Shown in pieces: positions 16,354 to 25,835 of a stretch of 64,000 nt of DNA. Made by a program: the position numbers and the translations under genes. This DNA is from Pedobacter cryoconitis. GTDB taxonomy: Bacteria; Bacteroidota; Bacteroidia; Sphingobacteriales; Sphingobacteriaceae. The notes beneath the pieces are model-generated. The model made no database searches. It saw only the letters and a list, made by a program, of their open reading frames with translations, and had not been told where the DNA came from. Numbering within the stretch: position 1 is the stretch's first letter; each line of letters starts with the position of its first letter. Where the stretch lies: positions 1-64,000 of the forward strand of contig NZ_JACHCE010000006.1 in assembly GCF_014200605.1 (NCBI RefSeq), given 5' to 3'.

Positions 16354-17853
16354 ATGACAAGCTTAGATCAAAACTCAAAAATTGTACTAATCGGCGCAGG
16401 AATTATGAGTGCCACACTGGGCACACTGCTTAAAGAACTGGTGCCAGGATGCAGCATCCGGATTTTCGAGCGCCTGGACCGGGTCGCCGCGGAAAGTTCC
16501 GACCCCTGGAATAATGCAGGAACAGGTCACTCTGCACTTTGTGAACTGAATTACACACCTGAAAGAGCAGATGGGTCAATTGACACCAGCAAAGCCATTC
16601 CGATTATTGAAGAGTTTGAGGTCACCAAACAGTTCTGGTCTTATCTGACAGAAGAGAAAAAAATTGCAGATCCTAAGATATTTATCAGAAGTGTCCCGCA
16701 TATGAGCTTTGTTCATGGAAAGGAAAATGTAAGTTATTTAAAAAAGCGCTATGAAGCCTTACAGCAGTATGAACTCTACAAGGGAATGGAGTTTTCTGAT
16801 GATCCGGAGGTGATTAAACAATGGGCACCACTATTAATTGACGGCAGAGAACAGCTGGAAGAAGTTGCAGCTACACACATCGGCCTGGGTACAGATGTAA
16901 ATTTTGGCGCCCTGACCCAAACACTGATCGAAAACATGAAATCGGCCGGGCAGCTAGAAGTACATTTACAGCATGAGGTAGAAAATCTTAAAAAGACGCA
17001 CGAAGGTTCATGGGAATTAGAGGTTAAAGATCTTCTTTCGGGAGAAAAACATCAGGTAACTGCAGACTTTGTATTTATAGGTGCCGGAGGAGGCGCTCTT
17101 CATCTTTTACAGGCATCTGGTATTCCAGAGGGTAAACCGTACGCGGGTTTCCCTGTAGGCGGAGAATGGTTGATTTGTAAAAATCCAGCGGTAGTGAACA
17201 GCCACAATGCTAAAGTTTACGGTCAGGCTTCTGTAGGCGCCCCGCCAATGAGTGTACCCCATATGGATACCCGGGTGATAGGCGATGAAAAGGCTATTCT
17301 GTTTGGCCCTTTTGCTACTTTCTCTACTAAATTCCTGAAAGAAGGATCTGTATTCGACCTTTTCCAATCGATTAAATACTGGAACATAGCCCCTTTGCTT
17401 AAAGTAGGACTGGAAAACTTCGCTCTGGAGAAATATTTAGTAGAACAGCTGAGTTTGTCTTTTGAAGACAGAATCAATACGCTGAAGGTATTTTATCCGG
17501 AAGTTAATCCACAGGACTGGGAACTGAGCCAGGCAGGACAAAGGGTTCAGGTTATTTTTAATGACCCTGATAAAGGTGGCGAACTAAAATTCGGGACAGA
17601 GATCATCGCTGGTGCTGACGGAAATATTGCAGCCCTGCTTGGTGCTTCTCCCGGAGCCTCTACTGCGGTTCCGATTATGCTGGATTTACTAAAAACCTGT
17701 TTCCCTGATGCTGTTTCTGGTGAATGGGGCGCAAAACTTAAAACGATGATCCCAACATACGGCCAGCAGTTAAACGGGAATATGGAACTGATTAAAAAAA
17801 CACGCGACCGGACCAGTAAAACACTTCAGCTGGACTGGATTCAACCCGATTAG
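16354..17853 (+). CDS. mqo: Malate:quinone oxidoreductase
   Basis: 499 residues, the normal length. The FAD-binding loop is VLIGAGIMSATLGTLLKEL (12-30), followed by the family signature ERLDRVAAESSDPWNNAGTG and HSALCELNYTP. It oxidises malate to oxaloacetate and passes electrons to quinone, a membrane-peripheral alternative to NAD malate dehydrogenase in the TCA cycle. A clear ribosome binding site (AAGGGAG) sits 8 bases before ATG. The FAH-family gene follows after 13 bases, so they share a transcript that ends at the hairpin 18738-18766. Confidence 0.95.
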   Translation: MTSLDQNSKIVLIGAGIMSATLGTLLKELVPGCSIRIFERLDRVAAESSDPWNNAGTGHSALCELNYTPERADGSIDTSKAIPIIEEFEVTKQFWSYLTEEKKIADPKIFIRSVPHMSFVHGKENVSYLKKRYEALQQYELYKGMEFSDDPEVIKQWAPLLIDGREQLEEVAATHIGLGTDVNFGALTQTLIENMKSAGQLEVHLQHEVENLKKTHEGSWELEVKDLLSGEKHQVTADFVFIGAGGGALHLLQASGIPEGKPYAGFPVGGEWLICKNPAVVNSHNAKVYGQASVGAPPMSVPHMDTRVIGDEKAILFGPFATFSTKFLKEGSVFDLFQSIKYWNIAPLLKVGLENFALEKYLVEQLSLSFEDRINTLKVFYPEVNPQDWELSQAGQRVQVIFNDPDKGGELKFGTEIIAGADGNIAALLGASPGASTAVPIMLDLLKTCFPDAVSGEWGAKLKTMIPTYGQQLNGNMELIKKTRDRTSKTLQLDWIQPD

Positions 17854-17866
17854 AAAATACACACAA

Positions 17867-18724
17867 ATGAAATTATTCAGACATGGAGCCCGGGGTGATG
17901 AAAAACCCGGGGTCTTAATCCAGGACATTCACTACGATGTTACTGCGCTGGGAGAAGATTATACCAACGAATTTATTGGTTCGGGAGGCATTAAACGGCT
18001 GGAGCAGCTACTTTTAAAAGATAAGGGTAAGCTGAAAGCCATTGCCCCGGGAGAAAGACTAGGCACACCACTGGCCAATCCGGCAAAAATCGTATGCGTT
18101 GGACTAAATTACAAAGATCATATCAGAGAAACCGGATTTGAAGCCGCAGCCGAACCGATACTGTTTCTTAAAGCAATATCAGCATTAAACGGCCCCTTCG
18201 ATGGGGTAACCATTCCTAAAGATTCCCTGCAAACGGATTATGAAACAGAGCTCGGTGTGGTGATCGGCAAAAAAGGGACTAACGTCACAATCAGTGATGC
18301 AGAAGATTATATTTTCGGCTATGTACTTCACAATGATATCAGTGAAAGGGCATACATGAAACTTCGTGGAGGAACATGGGATAAAGGTAAAGGCTGCAAT
18401 ACTTTTGCTCCGGTAGGGCCATACCTGGTAACCAGTGATGAATTTCCAGCAACCAACAATCTGAATGTATGGCTCAAACTGAATGGAGAATTAAAGCAGA
18501 ATGGCAATACCCGAGATTTTATTTATCCTGTAAATGAACTGGTCAGTTATACCAGTGAGTTTTTCGGCTTGTTTCCTGGCGATATCATTTCTACAGGTTC
18601 TCCTTCAGGCTCTGGTATTGGCTGTAAACCACCGCGTTTTTTGCAGGAAGGTGACATTATTGAATACGGGATAGAGGGTCTTGGATCTGCGCGTCAGCAA
18701 ATGCGGGCATATGTAAATGAATAA
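17867..18724 (+). CDS. Fumarylacetoacetate hydrolase-family protein
   Basis: 285 residues, two-part: a short N-terminal strap, then the FAH fold with KIVCVGLNYKDHIRETGFE, TDYETELGVVIGKKG carrying the metal-binding acidic residues, and FGYVLHNDISERAY. The C-terminal PGDIISTGSPSGSGIG is typical of the ureidoglycolate lyase / oxaloacetate decarboxylase branch. Its place 13 bases after mqo suggests oxaloacetate tautomerase or decarboxylase activity on the product of Mqo; this is an inference from context. Confidence 0.88.
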   Translation: MKLFRHGARGDEKPGVLIQDIHYDVTALGEDYTNEFIGSGGIKRLEQLLLKDKGKLKAIAPGERLGTPLANPAKIVCVGLNYKDHIRETGFEAAAEPILFLKAISALNGPFDGVTIPKDSLQTDYETELGVVIGKKGTNVTISDAEDYIFGYVLHNDISERAYMKLRGGTWDKGKGCNTFAPVGPYLVTSDEFPATNNLNVWLKLNGELKQNGNTRDFIYPVNELVSYTSEFFGLFPGDIISTGSPSGSGIGCKPPRFLQEGDIIEYGIEGLGSARQQMRAYVNE

Positions 18725-18737
18725 CCTTGGTTTGTAT

Positions 18738-18774
18738 AACAGCCGGCGATTTCTTCTCCGGCTGTTCTATTTTC
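18738..18774 (+). terminator. Terminator of the mqo operon
   Basis: AACAGCCGG (18738-18746) pairs perfectly with CCGGCTGTT (18758-18766), with an 11-base loop, followed by CTATTTTC. It lies 14 bases after the stop of the FAH-family gene and before the convergent epoxide hydrolase. Confidence 0.8.
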
Positions 18775-18808
18775 TATGGGTAAAAATAAACCATTAATTG
18801 ATGAAATC

Positions 18809-19939
18809 CTACGATCTTAAACCAGACAAGGCATCACGTATATCTTTCGCCAGCAGATCCGGGGTTTCTAAGGCAGGAAAGTGTCCACCCCTATCCATGT
18901 TTTTCCAGCTCTTTGTATTGAATATCCGTCTTCCAAAAGCTTCTGGAATTTGTATGCAGTCCTTTGGAAATATGGCAAAATATGTTGGCGTATCAATTTT
19001 CACCGTTCTTTCAATAGCCGGCTGATGCATAGTCTCATAATAGATTCTTGCGGCAGAACCAGCAGTTTGGCTAAACCAATAAACTGAAAGATTTGTCAAT
19101 AGTTCATCTTTAGTAAAACTATGTTCAATATGACCATTATTATCACTCCAGCTGTTAAATTTTTCAATAATCCAGCCGGCTAACCCCGCAGGAGAATCGT
19201 TTAAGCCATAAGCTAATGTTTGAGGTTTAGTACCCTGTACAGCCAAATAAGCTCCTTCTGTTTTTTGCCATTTGTCAGCAGTTTGCAAATAAGCCATTTC
19301 ATCTTCACCAAATTCAGCGAAATTAGCAGTGAAAAATAAATCAGGTGGTATATTGGTAAGATGTAACGCTCTTATCTTGTTATCTCCCTGCATAGCCATT
19401 TGAGCTGCTATACTCGCACCCCAATCACCTCCGTGGATAGCAAAATTATTATAGCCAAGTGTTTTTTTCATTAATTTATTGAACAGGCCAGCTATTTTTT
19501 CAGGGCCAATACCACCCTCTTTAGGAATATCGGAAAATCCAAAACCCGGAATAGATGGAATAACAACATCAAAAGCAACTCCGTTTTCATCTGGATCAGT
19601 TAAAAGTGGAATCAATTTAATAAATCTATAAAAGGAATCGGGCCAGCCATGAATAAGCAAAATAGGCAGATTCTTTGTACCCTTACCTTTTTGATAAATA
19701 AAATGCAGATTTATATCTTCCTCTTCAGTTTTAAAATGATCGAACTGATTTAATATCTTTTCCTGCTCAGGCCAGGAAAAGTCATTGCCCCAATAATTAC
19801 ATAATTCTTTTAGATAAGCCAGATTTGTTCCATACTCCCAGCTGCTATCTTCTATTTCATCTGGCCAACGGGTTTGAAGCAGCCTTGATTTTAGATCTTC
19901 AATCTGGCCAGGGTTAATTTCAATTTTTAAAGACTTCAT
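18809..19939 (-). CDS. Epoxide hydrolase (EHN-type alpha/beta hydrolase)
   Basis: 376 residues. The first hundred are the epoxide-hydrolase N-terminal strap (IEINPGQIEDLKSRLLQTRW, then WPEQEKILNQFDHF). The catalytic fold follows: oxyanion HGWPDS, nucleophile in HGGDWGAS (Asp), a ring-opening Tyr region, and the His in MDRGGHFPALE. This matches microsomal-type epoxide hydrolases, which add water to epoxides. Signal peptide absent, so cytoplasmic. A TAAATTTG -7-like box lies at 19976-19983. Its neighbour at 20157 is divergent and could be its regulator. Confidence 0.9.
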   Translation of the reverse strand: MKSLKIEINPGQIEDLKSRLLQTRWPDEIEDSSWEYGTNLAYLKELCNYWGNDFSWPEQEKILNQFDHFKTEEEDINLHFIYQKGKGTKNLPILLIHGWPDSFYRFIKLIPLLTDPDENGVAFDVVIPSIPGFGFSDIPKEGGIGPEKIAGLFNKLMKKTLGYNNFAIHGGDWGASIAAQMAMQGDNKIRALHLTNIPPDLFFTANFAEFGEDEMAYLQTADKWQKTEGAYLAVQGTKPQTLAYGLNDSPAGLAGWIIEKFNSWSDNNGHIEHSFTKDELLTNLSVYWFSQTAGSAARIYYETMHQPAIERTVKIDTPTYFAIFPKDCIQIPEAFGRRIFNTKSWKNMDRGGHFPALETPDLLAKDIRDALSGLRS

Positions 19940-20030
19940 TTTGATTTGATTTTATTATCAGGTATTTATTGAAGGCAAATTTATTTTGTGATCAGCATAA
20001 CAACAGGGTGTACATATGGCGATTTAAGGG

Positions 20031-20062
20031 GTTGTTTGTGCAAAGCAATACAGGTATCTTTG
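20031..20062 (+). promoter_or_regulatory. Promoter of the GlxA-type regulator
   Basis: GTTG (20031-20034), 20 bases, then TATCTTTG (20055-20062), a full -7 match with a three-of-four -33 element. The predicted start leaves a leader of roughly 85 bases before the ATG at 20157. Confidence 0.5.
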
Positions 20063-20156
20063 AATTATAAACCCGAAATGATTCAAGTTATTACTAAACC
20101 CGCAAGGCAATATTTATTTGAATCATCAAAGGCCCTATCTGAAAAAACATAAATAG

Positions 20157-21122
20157 ATGAAACAAATCAGTTTTTTACTGATCGGTGGGCAGTTGAAACC
20201 CTCCTCCTTATTTGGTGCCATTGAAGTATTTGAAAAAGCCAATCAGTTTTTAAAGGAAAAAGGGCAGCCTCCCTGCTACAAGATCCAATTGGTAGGAGAA
20301 GAATTTGAGCAGCCCATGCTAAACTCATTTTTTTCACTTCATTCTTTAAAGCGTACCAGCGAAATTAAAAAAACAGATTGTATCATTATTCCAGCATTTG
20401 AACCCGAGGAAAATGCTGAAATAAATTATGCAGATACCCTGAAATGGTTAGTTGACCAGTACAAGAATGGAGCAGAGATAGCAAGCCTTTGTTCTGGTGT
20501 CTTTTTACTGGCAGCCAGTGGTCTTTTAGACGGTAAACCATGTTCAACTCATTGGAGAGCAGAAGCTATTTTCAAAAAGATGTTCCCTAAATCACTACTG
20601 CTAACAGATAAAATAATTACAGACCATCAGGGGATATATACCTCAGGCGGCGCTATGTCTGCCTTTAACCTGTGCCTTTACCTGGTAGAAAAACATAATG
20701 GCCGGGAAGCGGCCCTTTTCTGTACAAAACTTATGCAGCTGGATATCGAAAGACATTCACAATCACCGTTTCAAATATTCACAGGCCTTAAAAACCATGC
20801 TGATGAAATTATCAGGGATATCCAGAATTTTATTGAACTGAATACCAGCGAAAAGATAACCGTTGATTTTCTCGCAGCCAAATGTAATATGGACAGGGTT
20901 AATTTTTCACGAAGGTTCAAAAAGGCAACCCAGCTTCCTCCTGTTGACTATATTCAGCAGATAAAGATAGAAGCTGCAAAAAGGGCATTGGAAACCGGAA
21001 GTAAAAATATTAACGAGATTATGTATTCGGTCGGCTACATTGACGCAAAAGCTTTCAGAACTATATTTAAGAAAATAACTGGTCTGAGTCCAACCGAATA
21101 CAAAGCAAAATTCAGTCATTGA
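20157..21122 (+). CDS. GlxA-family transcriptional regulator (DJ-1/PfpI domain + AraC HTH)
   Basis: Residues 1-200 are a DJ-1/PfpI-like domain with ASLCSGVFLLAASGLLDG (the nucleophile-elbow Cys) and STHW. Residues 220-321 hold the two AraC helix-turn-helix motifs (VDFLAAKCNMDRVNFSRRFK; IMYSVGYIDAKAFRTIFKK). Proteins of this build act as transcription regulators, often activating nearby catabolic genes. It is divergent from the epoxide hydrolase, its most likely target. Confidence 0.9.
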   Translation: MKQISFLLIGGQLKPSSLFGAIEVFEKANQFLKEKGQPPCYKIQLVGEEFEQPMLNSFFSLHSLKRTSEIKKTDCIIIPAFEPEENAEINYADTLKWLVDQYKNGAEIASLCSGVFLLAASGLLDGKPCSTHWRAEAIFKKMFPKSLLLTDKIITDHQGIYTSGGAMSAFNLCLYLVEKHNGREAALFCTKLMQLDIERHSQSPFQIFTGLKNHADEIIRDIQNFIELNTSEKITVDFLAAKCNMDRVNFSRRFKKATQLPPVDYIQQIKIEAAKRALETGSKNINEIMYSVGYIDAKAFRTIFKKITGLSPTEYKAKFSH

Positions 21123-21174
21123 TTTAAAATTCAAACTCATTGCTGATTATAGTTATCAATGACATCAAATTGCA

Positions 21175-23562
21175 CTAATTTGCTCTTTTCCTCTCCTCTT
21201 CACTCGCAGTAGTCCTTTGACGTGCTGCAGTTACATTTTTACCTAGTTTATAAGAAAAACTTACCGTAAATGTGCGCGTGTCATTTTTCTGATAAATACC
21301 GTTATTCTGGCCTTCATTATGAATTGAAATCCGGTATGGGTTACTGTAAAGCAAATCTGCAGCACTAAATTTAATAGTCCCCTGTTTATTGAATACCTGT
21401 TTACTGATACCTGTACTTAAATCATAAGTTTTAGCAATCCGCAATGTCCCTTGTTCTACTGCACTATTATACCAGGCACTTAACTCGGCTTTCAACCCGC
21501 TGTTTTTATCAATTGTAAAAGCATGATCAGTTCTCAGATAAAAATAAAACTGGCGGTTATTATAAGTATTTCCTGGTTGATCTGAATTTTGAGTCCTCAA
21601 ATATCCCTGTGCCGTATTATTAATTTCCCACCACGATGCAGGATGGTGAATTGAAGAAAGTTCCGTACCGAGATCTTTGATACTGCCAATATTTTGCTGC
21701 GTATCATAAAAAGTCTTGTTTACATTATCCTGAACAGTCACATTACTTGCAAGGTCATTAATTTGAGTATACACCCCAGAGAAAGTATAATTCTGGTGTA
21801 AAGTATAACTCAACTGAAAGCTATTGATAATAGCAGGTCTCAGGAATGGATTGCCACTCCAGTAATTATATGGACTTGAATAACTTTTTGCAGGGTTTAA
21901 CTGTCTGTAATCCGGGCGGAATATCCTTTTTGAATAGTTAAAACCAAACTCGCTGTTTTCTGAAGCTTTATAAGTCACAAATGCAGTAGGAAATATCCGC
22001 AGATACTTGTTGACGTTGATAGAATCCAGAGAAAGAGATAATCCTTTGGTTGTTGTATACTCTGCACGTAAACCTCCTTTAAAATTCCACTTACCAAAAG
22101 CCCCTGTTATACTCGTATAACCCGCAGCTGTATTTTCAGTATATTTGAACTGGTCACTTTTAGAAGGGTCCAATACGGGAACAGCCCCTGCATTATTGTA
22201 AAAATCAAACTGATTTTCACTCACAGTACTTGTATATTTGAGACCAGATTCCATCGACCATATTTTACCGGGTTTATACTCATAATCTATCTTTCCAGAC
22301 CATATATTTATCTTTTGAGTAGCCGGAAAAGAGGTATGATAAGGAGCAGAACCTAAACTTCCATCTGGCAGATAAGTCAGGTTATTCAGCAGCTGGGTAT
22401 TATTTCTGGTATAAGGAGAATAATCCATATCCACATTCAAACTTTTGCCAGAACTATCCAGTTTAGCTTTATAGTTCAGGTTAAAACTGTACTGATTGGC
22501 ATTTCCACCATTGGTACTATTGGTATGGAGTACAGAATCAGGGCTATTATGATAATTATTATAAATATTGGTTAGCGCGGTACTGCTACCAGTATTTACA
22601 GAATTATTACCGGTAACCAACACACCAACCACCTGGTTATCTGTTAGATTATAATCTGCACCAGCAGTATAATTATTTACTTTACTACCGGATATACTGA
22701 TTTTGTTCATATCCCAGTACGCATAAGAAGATGGCGTCTGAAAAATAGTATACTGACTTAAATCGCGTTTAATATCTCTGTCACTATAACTATAAGTACC
22801 AAAAATATTCAGCTTATTTTTACGGTAATTAAATATTCCACTACCTGTATACCTGTTTAACTGGCCACGGGTGTAACCAGTATTTAAGCCCGCATTAAAC
22901 CCATCTGATTTTATTTTTTTAGAAATAATATCGATCACTGCACCACCCTGTGCCTCATATTTGGAAGATGGATTAGGCATTACCTCTATTTTTGAAATAT
23001 TATCTGAAGGAATACTTTGCAGATAAGCAGCAAGGTCATCCCCGGATAATCTTACTGGTTTACCATCCAGATAAACCGTAACACCTTTATTATTGGCTGT
23101 AACCCCACCGTCATTCGTTGTCTTTACACCCGGTGCCTTATTTAAAGCATCCCATGCGGTTCCACCACTGGCTATAATGCTATTTTCTACATTAAAAACA
23201 ACCCGGTCTATTTTTCGTTCAACTGTGGGTTTGGTATAAGTAATTGCAACTTCTTTCAGTTGCTTGCTATCGCTCAGCAGCATGATATTAAGGCTATCTT
23301 TTGGCAGATTAAAAGTACGTAAAGCAGGTTTATACCCCAGCAGTGAAACCGAAAGCTGATATGGGGATTGATTCAGACCGGTTAGTATAAACTTACCCAG
23401 ATCAGCCAGCTGACTACTGATTACCTGGCCATTCTGCGAAATTGTTATCGTTGCTGCATCCAGCGGTTTACCTTGTTCATCATTGACTATTCCGCTTAAT
23501 TTCTGCTGGGCAGAAAGCTGAAAAGGAAGGAACATCAGTAAAATATAAAGTATATTTTTCAT
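21175..23562 (-). CDS. TonB-dependent outer-membrane receptor with carboxypeptidase-like domain
   Basis: Start moved to 23562 (MKNILYILLMFLPFQLSAQQ), which gives a signal peptide at once. A carboxypeptidase-D regulatory-like domain follows (LSGIVNDEQGKPLDAATITI), then a plug (GVTVYLDGKPVRLSGDDLAA; SKYEAQGGAVIDIISKK) and a long barrel of the outer membrane beta-barrel-3 class. The C-terminus is KLGKNVTAARQRTTASEEER, unusual in having a charged tail after the barrel rather than a terminal Phe. It is divergent from a histidine kinase/response regulator pair. Ligand unknown; possibly envelope stress or peptide-related. Confidence 0.87.
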   Translation of the reverse strand: MKNILYILLMFLPFQLSAQQKLSGIVNDEQGKPLDAATITISQNGQVISSQLADLGKFILTGLNQSPYQLSVSLLGYKPALRTFNLPKDSLNIMLLSDSKQLKEVAITYTKPTVERKIDRVVFNVENSIIASGGTAWDALNKAPGVKTTNDGGVTANNKGVTVYLDGKPVRLSGDDLAAYLQSIPSDNISKIEVMPNPSSKYEAQGGAVIDIISKKIKSDGFNAGLNTGYTRGQLNRYTGSGIFNYRKNKLNIFGTYSYSDRDIKRDLSQYTIFQTPSSYAYWDMNKISISGSKVNNYTAGADYNLTDNQVVGVLVTGNNSVNTGSSTALTNIYNNYHNSPDSVLHTNSTNGGNANQYSFNLNYKAKLDSSGKSLNVDMDYSPYTRNNTQLLNNLTYLPDGSLGSAPYHTSFPATQKINIWSGKIDYEYKPGKIWSMESGLKYTSTVSENQFDFYNNAGAVPVLDPSKSDQFKYTENTAAGYTSITGAFGKWNFKGGLRAEYTTTKGLSLSLDSINVNKYLRIFPTAFVTYKASENSEFGFNYSKRIFRPDYRQLNPAKSYSSPYNYWSGNPFLRPAIINSFQLSYTLHQNYTFSGVYTQINDLASNVTVQDNVNKTFYDTQQNIGSIKDLGTELSSIHHPASWWEINNTAQGYLRTQNSDQPGNTYNNRQFYFYLRTDHAFTIDKNSGLKAELSAWYNSAVEQGTLRIAKTYDLSTGISKQVFNKQGTIKFSAADLLYSNPYRISIHNEGQNNGIYQKNDTRTFTVSFSYKLGKNVTAARQRTTASEEERKRAN

Positions 23563-23580
23563 GGTTATATAATTATACCA

Positions 23581-23588
23581 CAAACCTA
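23581..23588 (-). promoter_or_regulatory. -7 element for the TonB receptor gene
   Basis: TAGGTTTG on the minus strand fits TAnnTTTG and lies 18 bases before the receptor start. No TTTG is found at the expected -33 position; instead the GTTAA repeats begin there, suggesting an activator-dependent promoter. Confidence 0.45.
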
Positions 23589-23610
23589 CCCCAGCGCTTC
23601 CTAAACGGAA

Positions 23611-23648
23611 GTTAAGTTGAGTTAAATAGAGTTAAATCGTATCTTAAC
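23611..23648. promoter_or_regulatory. Three 10-bp-spaced GTTAA repeats, likely response-regulator site
   Basis: GTTAA occurs at 23611, 23621 and 23631, exactly one helical turn apart, and the first copy also forms an inverted pair GTTAAG / CTTAAC (23643-23648). OmpR-family regulators bind such direct repeats. The site lies between the divergent TonB receptor and the kinase gene, next to the -7 element of the receptor. Confidence 0.55.
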
Positions 23649-23685
23649 AGGACCGTAGCAGATAAATTATGAGGAACTTCACCCT

Positions 23686-25137
23686 ATGAAATGGCTCAAA
23701 GCAAAATATACTTATATACTGATCGTACTTTCATTACTGTTGAGTGCCGGGCTTCAGGTCGTATGGCTGCAACAACTTTTTGATGCACAGCAGAAACAAC
23801 TCAAAGATGAAATAGAACACCTGGTCAGCAGAACTGCACAGACCAATATGTATTACAGTCTCACTATATTTAAAGATCCGGGTAACCTTTTGCTGGCTAA
23901 ACAACTCTTTCTTTCCCCGCAATGGGAGCAATTGCGTATGGCCTTTGACAACATGAAAATCCAGGGGATGCGTACGTCTACCAGTATCATTGTAGACAGT
24001 GACAGCACAGCAGTAGTGATGAGCTTAAACTTAAAAGACAGCATTCCAAAAAATCGCAAAAGGCCTGTAGTAACCAGTACAGGAAGAACTCCGGCAGAAC
24101 TGAGATTAATTGATAGTCTGTCTCTGGTAGAAATGAAAAAAAACGTGAACACTGGTTTAAAAAAAATTGGGATCAGCTCCAAAGCTTATTATAACATCTA
24201 TTCCTACAACAAGACAAAAGTATTTCGGAGTGATGTCCCGCCAGGGTTTAAACCAGTATTTACCAGCCGGAGTTATCTCTACAATATCCAGGACATCTAT
24301 AGATGCCAGTTGAGCCTGGCTTCTATCAATACTGTAGTATGGTATAGAATGCGATACTATTTAGCCTCTTCTATTCTCATGGTATTGCTTACCTGCACAG
24401 CTTTCTATTTTATAATAAGACTATTGCGAAGTCAGGAATTATATGCGGCGGCAAAAGCGGATTTTACCAGTAACATGACTCATGAACTTAAAACACCTAT
24501 TGCAACTGTGCTGGTAGCCATGGAATCGATCAAGAAATACAACCTGATCAATAATCCTGAAACCCTGCAAAGCTACCTTGACATCAGTCAGCATGAAATG
24601 CGAAGACTAGATCTGATGGTTGAAAAAGCGTTGAATAGCAATAGTGAAAGTGAATCAGAACAGCCCCTTAACCTGGAACTATATGATGTACAATCCGGAT
24701 TACAGCAAGTGATCAATTCTATGCAGCTGCAGTTACAAAACAGCAGTGCAAATATCCGGTTCAGTCTTTTAGAAGAACCTTGCTTTGTTTATGGCGACCC
24801 GGTTCATCTGACTAATATATTTTATAACCTGATTGATAATGCCTTTAAATATTCCGGAAAGGACCTTCTTTTAGAAATCAATTGTAAATATGACGCTGAA
24901 AAAGTAACGTTGAGTTTCAAAGATAACGGACCTGGTATTGACAAAATATATCATAAAAAGATCTTTGAAAGATTTTTCAGAGTTCCGGAACAGGGCAATA
25001 TACATAACATCAAAGGGTCGGGTTTAGGACTTCATTATGTGAAACAAATCATCGAAAAACATAACGGGACAATCAAAGTTAAAAGCGAACCCGGACATGG
25101 AACCAGTTTTATCATTACCCTACCCTTAGCATCATGA
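23686..25137 (+). CDS. Membrane sensor histidine kinase
   Basis: 483 residues: a first membrane helix at 8-28, a periplasmic sensor of roughly 190 residues with no known fold, a second helix near 225-245, then HisKA with NMTHELKTPIATVL (phospho-acceptor His266) and HATPase with NLIDNAFKYS, FKDNGPGID and GSGLGLHYVK. All boxes are intact. It overlaps the response regulator by four bases (ATGA at 25134), so both are made together. Probably senses an envelope signal and controls the divergent TonB receptor. Confidence 0.93.
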   Translation: MKWLKAKYTYILIVLSLLLSAGLQVVWLQQLFDAQQKQLKDEIEHLVSRTAQTNMYYSLTIFKDPGNLLLAKQLFLSPQWEQLRMAFDNMKIQGMRTSTSIIVDSDSTAVVMSLNLKDSIPKNRKRPVVTSTGRTPAELRLIDSLSLVEMKKNVNTGLKKIGISSKAYYNIYSYNKTKVFRSDVPPGFKPVFTSRSYLYNIQDIYRCQLSLASINTVVWYRMRYYLASSILMVLLTCTAFYFIIRLLRSQELYAAAKADFTSNMTHELKTPIATVLVAMESIKKYNLINNPETLQSYLDISQHEMRRLDLMVEKALNSNSESESEQPLNLELYDVQSGLQQVINSMQLQLQNSSANIRFSLLEEPCFVYGDPVHLTNIFYNLIDNAFKYSGKDLLLEINCKYDAEKVTLSFKDNGPGIDKIYHKKIFERFFRVPEQGNIHNIKGSGLGLHYVKQIIEKHNGTIKVKSEPGHGTSFIITLPLAS

Positions 25138-25826
25138 GTTTTAAAGTATTATACGTAGAAGACGAACCTTTTTTATCACATATTGTTAGTGATGGACTAA
25201 AAAGCAGTGGTTATACAGTTCAGGTTATTGCAGATGGCGATCTGGTGATGGATGCCTACTTTTCTTTAAAACCTGACATCTGTATTCTGGATATCATGCT
25301 GCCATCTAAAGACGGCTATACACTTGCAAAAGAACTCAGAAAGGTCCAGGCCGATCTGCCTATCATCTTTTTAAGCGCAAAACTACTTCCCGAAGATGTA
25401 GTAAAAGGCTTTAAATCGGGTGGTAATGACTATCTCAAAAAGCCTTTCAGCATGGACGAATTACTGATACGGATGGAAGCCTTATTACAGCGCTTCGGAA
25501 AAGACACAATTGGTGAACCAGTTGAAAATAATAACATCTATTCCTTTGCAGGTTGCCGGCTGGATACCGTGCTGCAAAGACTAACTACTTCATCTGGTGA
25601 GCATGCGCTTTCTTTTAAAGAATGTGCTTTACTGGAGATGATGATCCTGCGCAAGAATGATGTTTTAGAGCGGCAGGAGGCACTAATCAAAATCTGGGGG
25701 GATGATAATTATTACAATACCAGAAGTATGGATGTATTTATGACACACCTAAGGAAATTACTAAAGGATGAACCCGGTATCCAGATCATGAACTTAAGAA
25801 GTATCGGGTACAAGTTAATCTGTTAA
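25134..25826 (+). CDS. OmpR-family response regulator
   Basis: 230 residues. Receiver: VEDEP at 8-12 with the acidic pair, phospho-acceptor Asp53 in ILDIMLPSKDG, and the Lys in DYLKKPFS. C-terminal winged helix: LSFKECALLEMMILRKNDVL, ending in the recognition helix and RSIGYKL, the normal OmpR/PhoB signature. Cognate to the kinase it overlaps. The three GTTAA repeats before the kinase gene are its likely target. Confidence 0.93.
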   Translation: MSFKVLYVEDEPFLSHIVSDGLKSSGYTVQVIADGDLVMDAYFSLKPDICILDIMLPSKDGYTLAKELRKVQADLPIIFLSAKLLPEDVVKGFKSGGNDYLKKPFSMDELLIRMEALLQRFGKDTIGEPVENNNIYSFAGCRLDTVLQRLTTSSGEHALSFKECALLEMMILRKNDVLERQEALIKIWGDDNYYNTRSMDVFMTHLRKLLKDEPGIQIMNLRSIGYKLIC

Positions 25827-25835
25827 ATCATTGTG

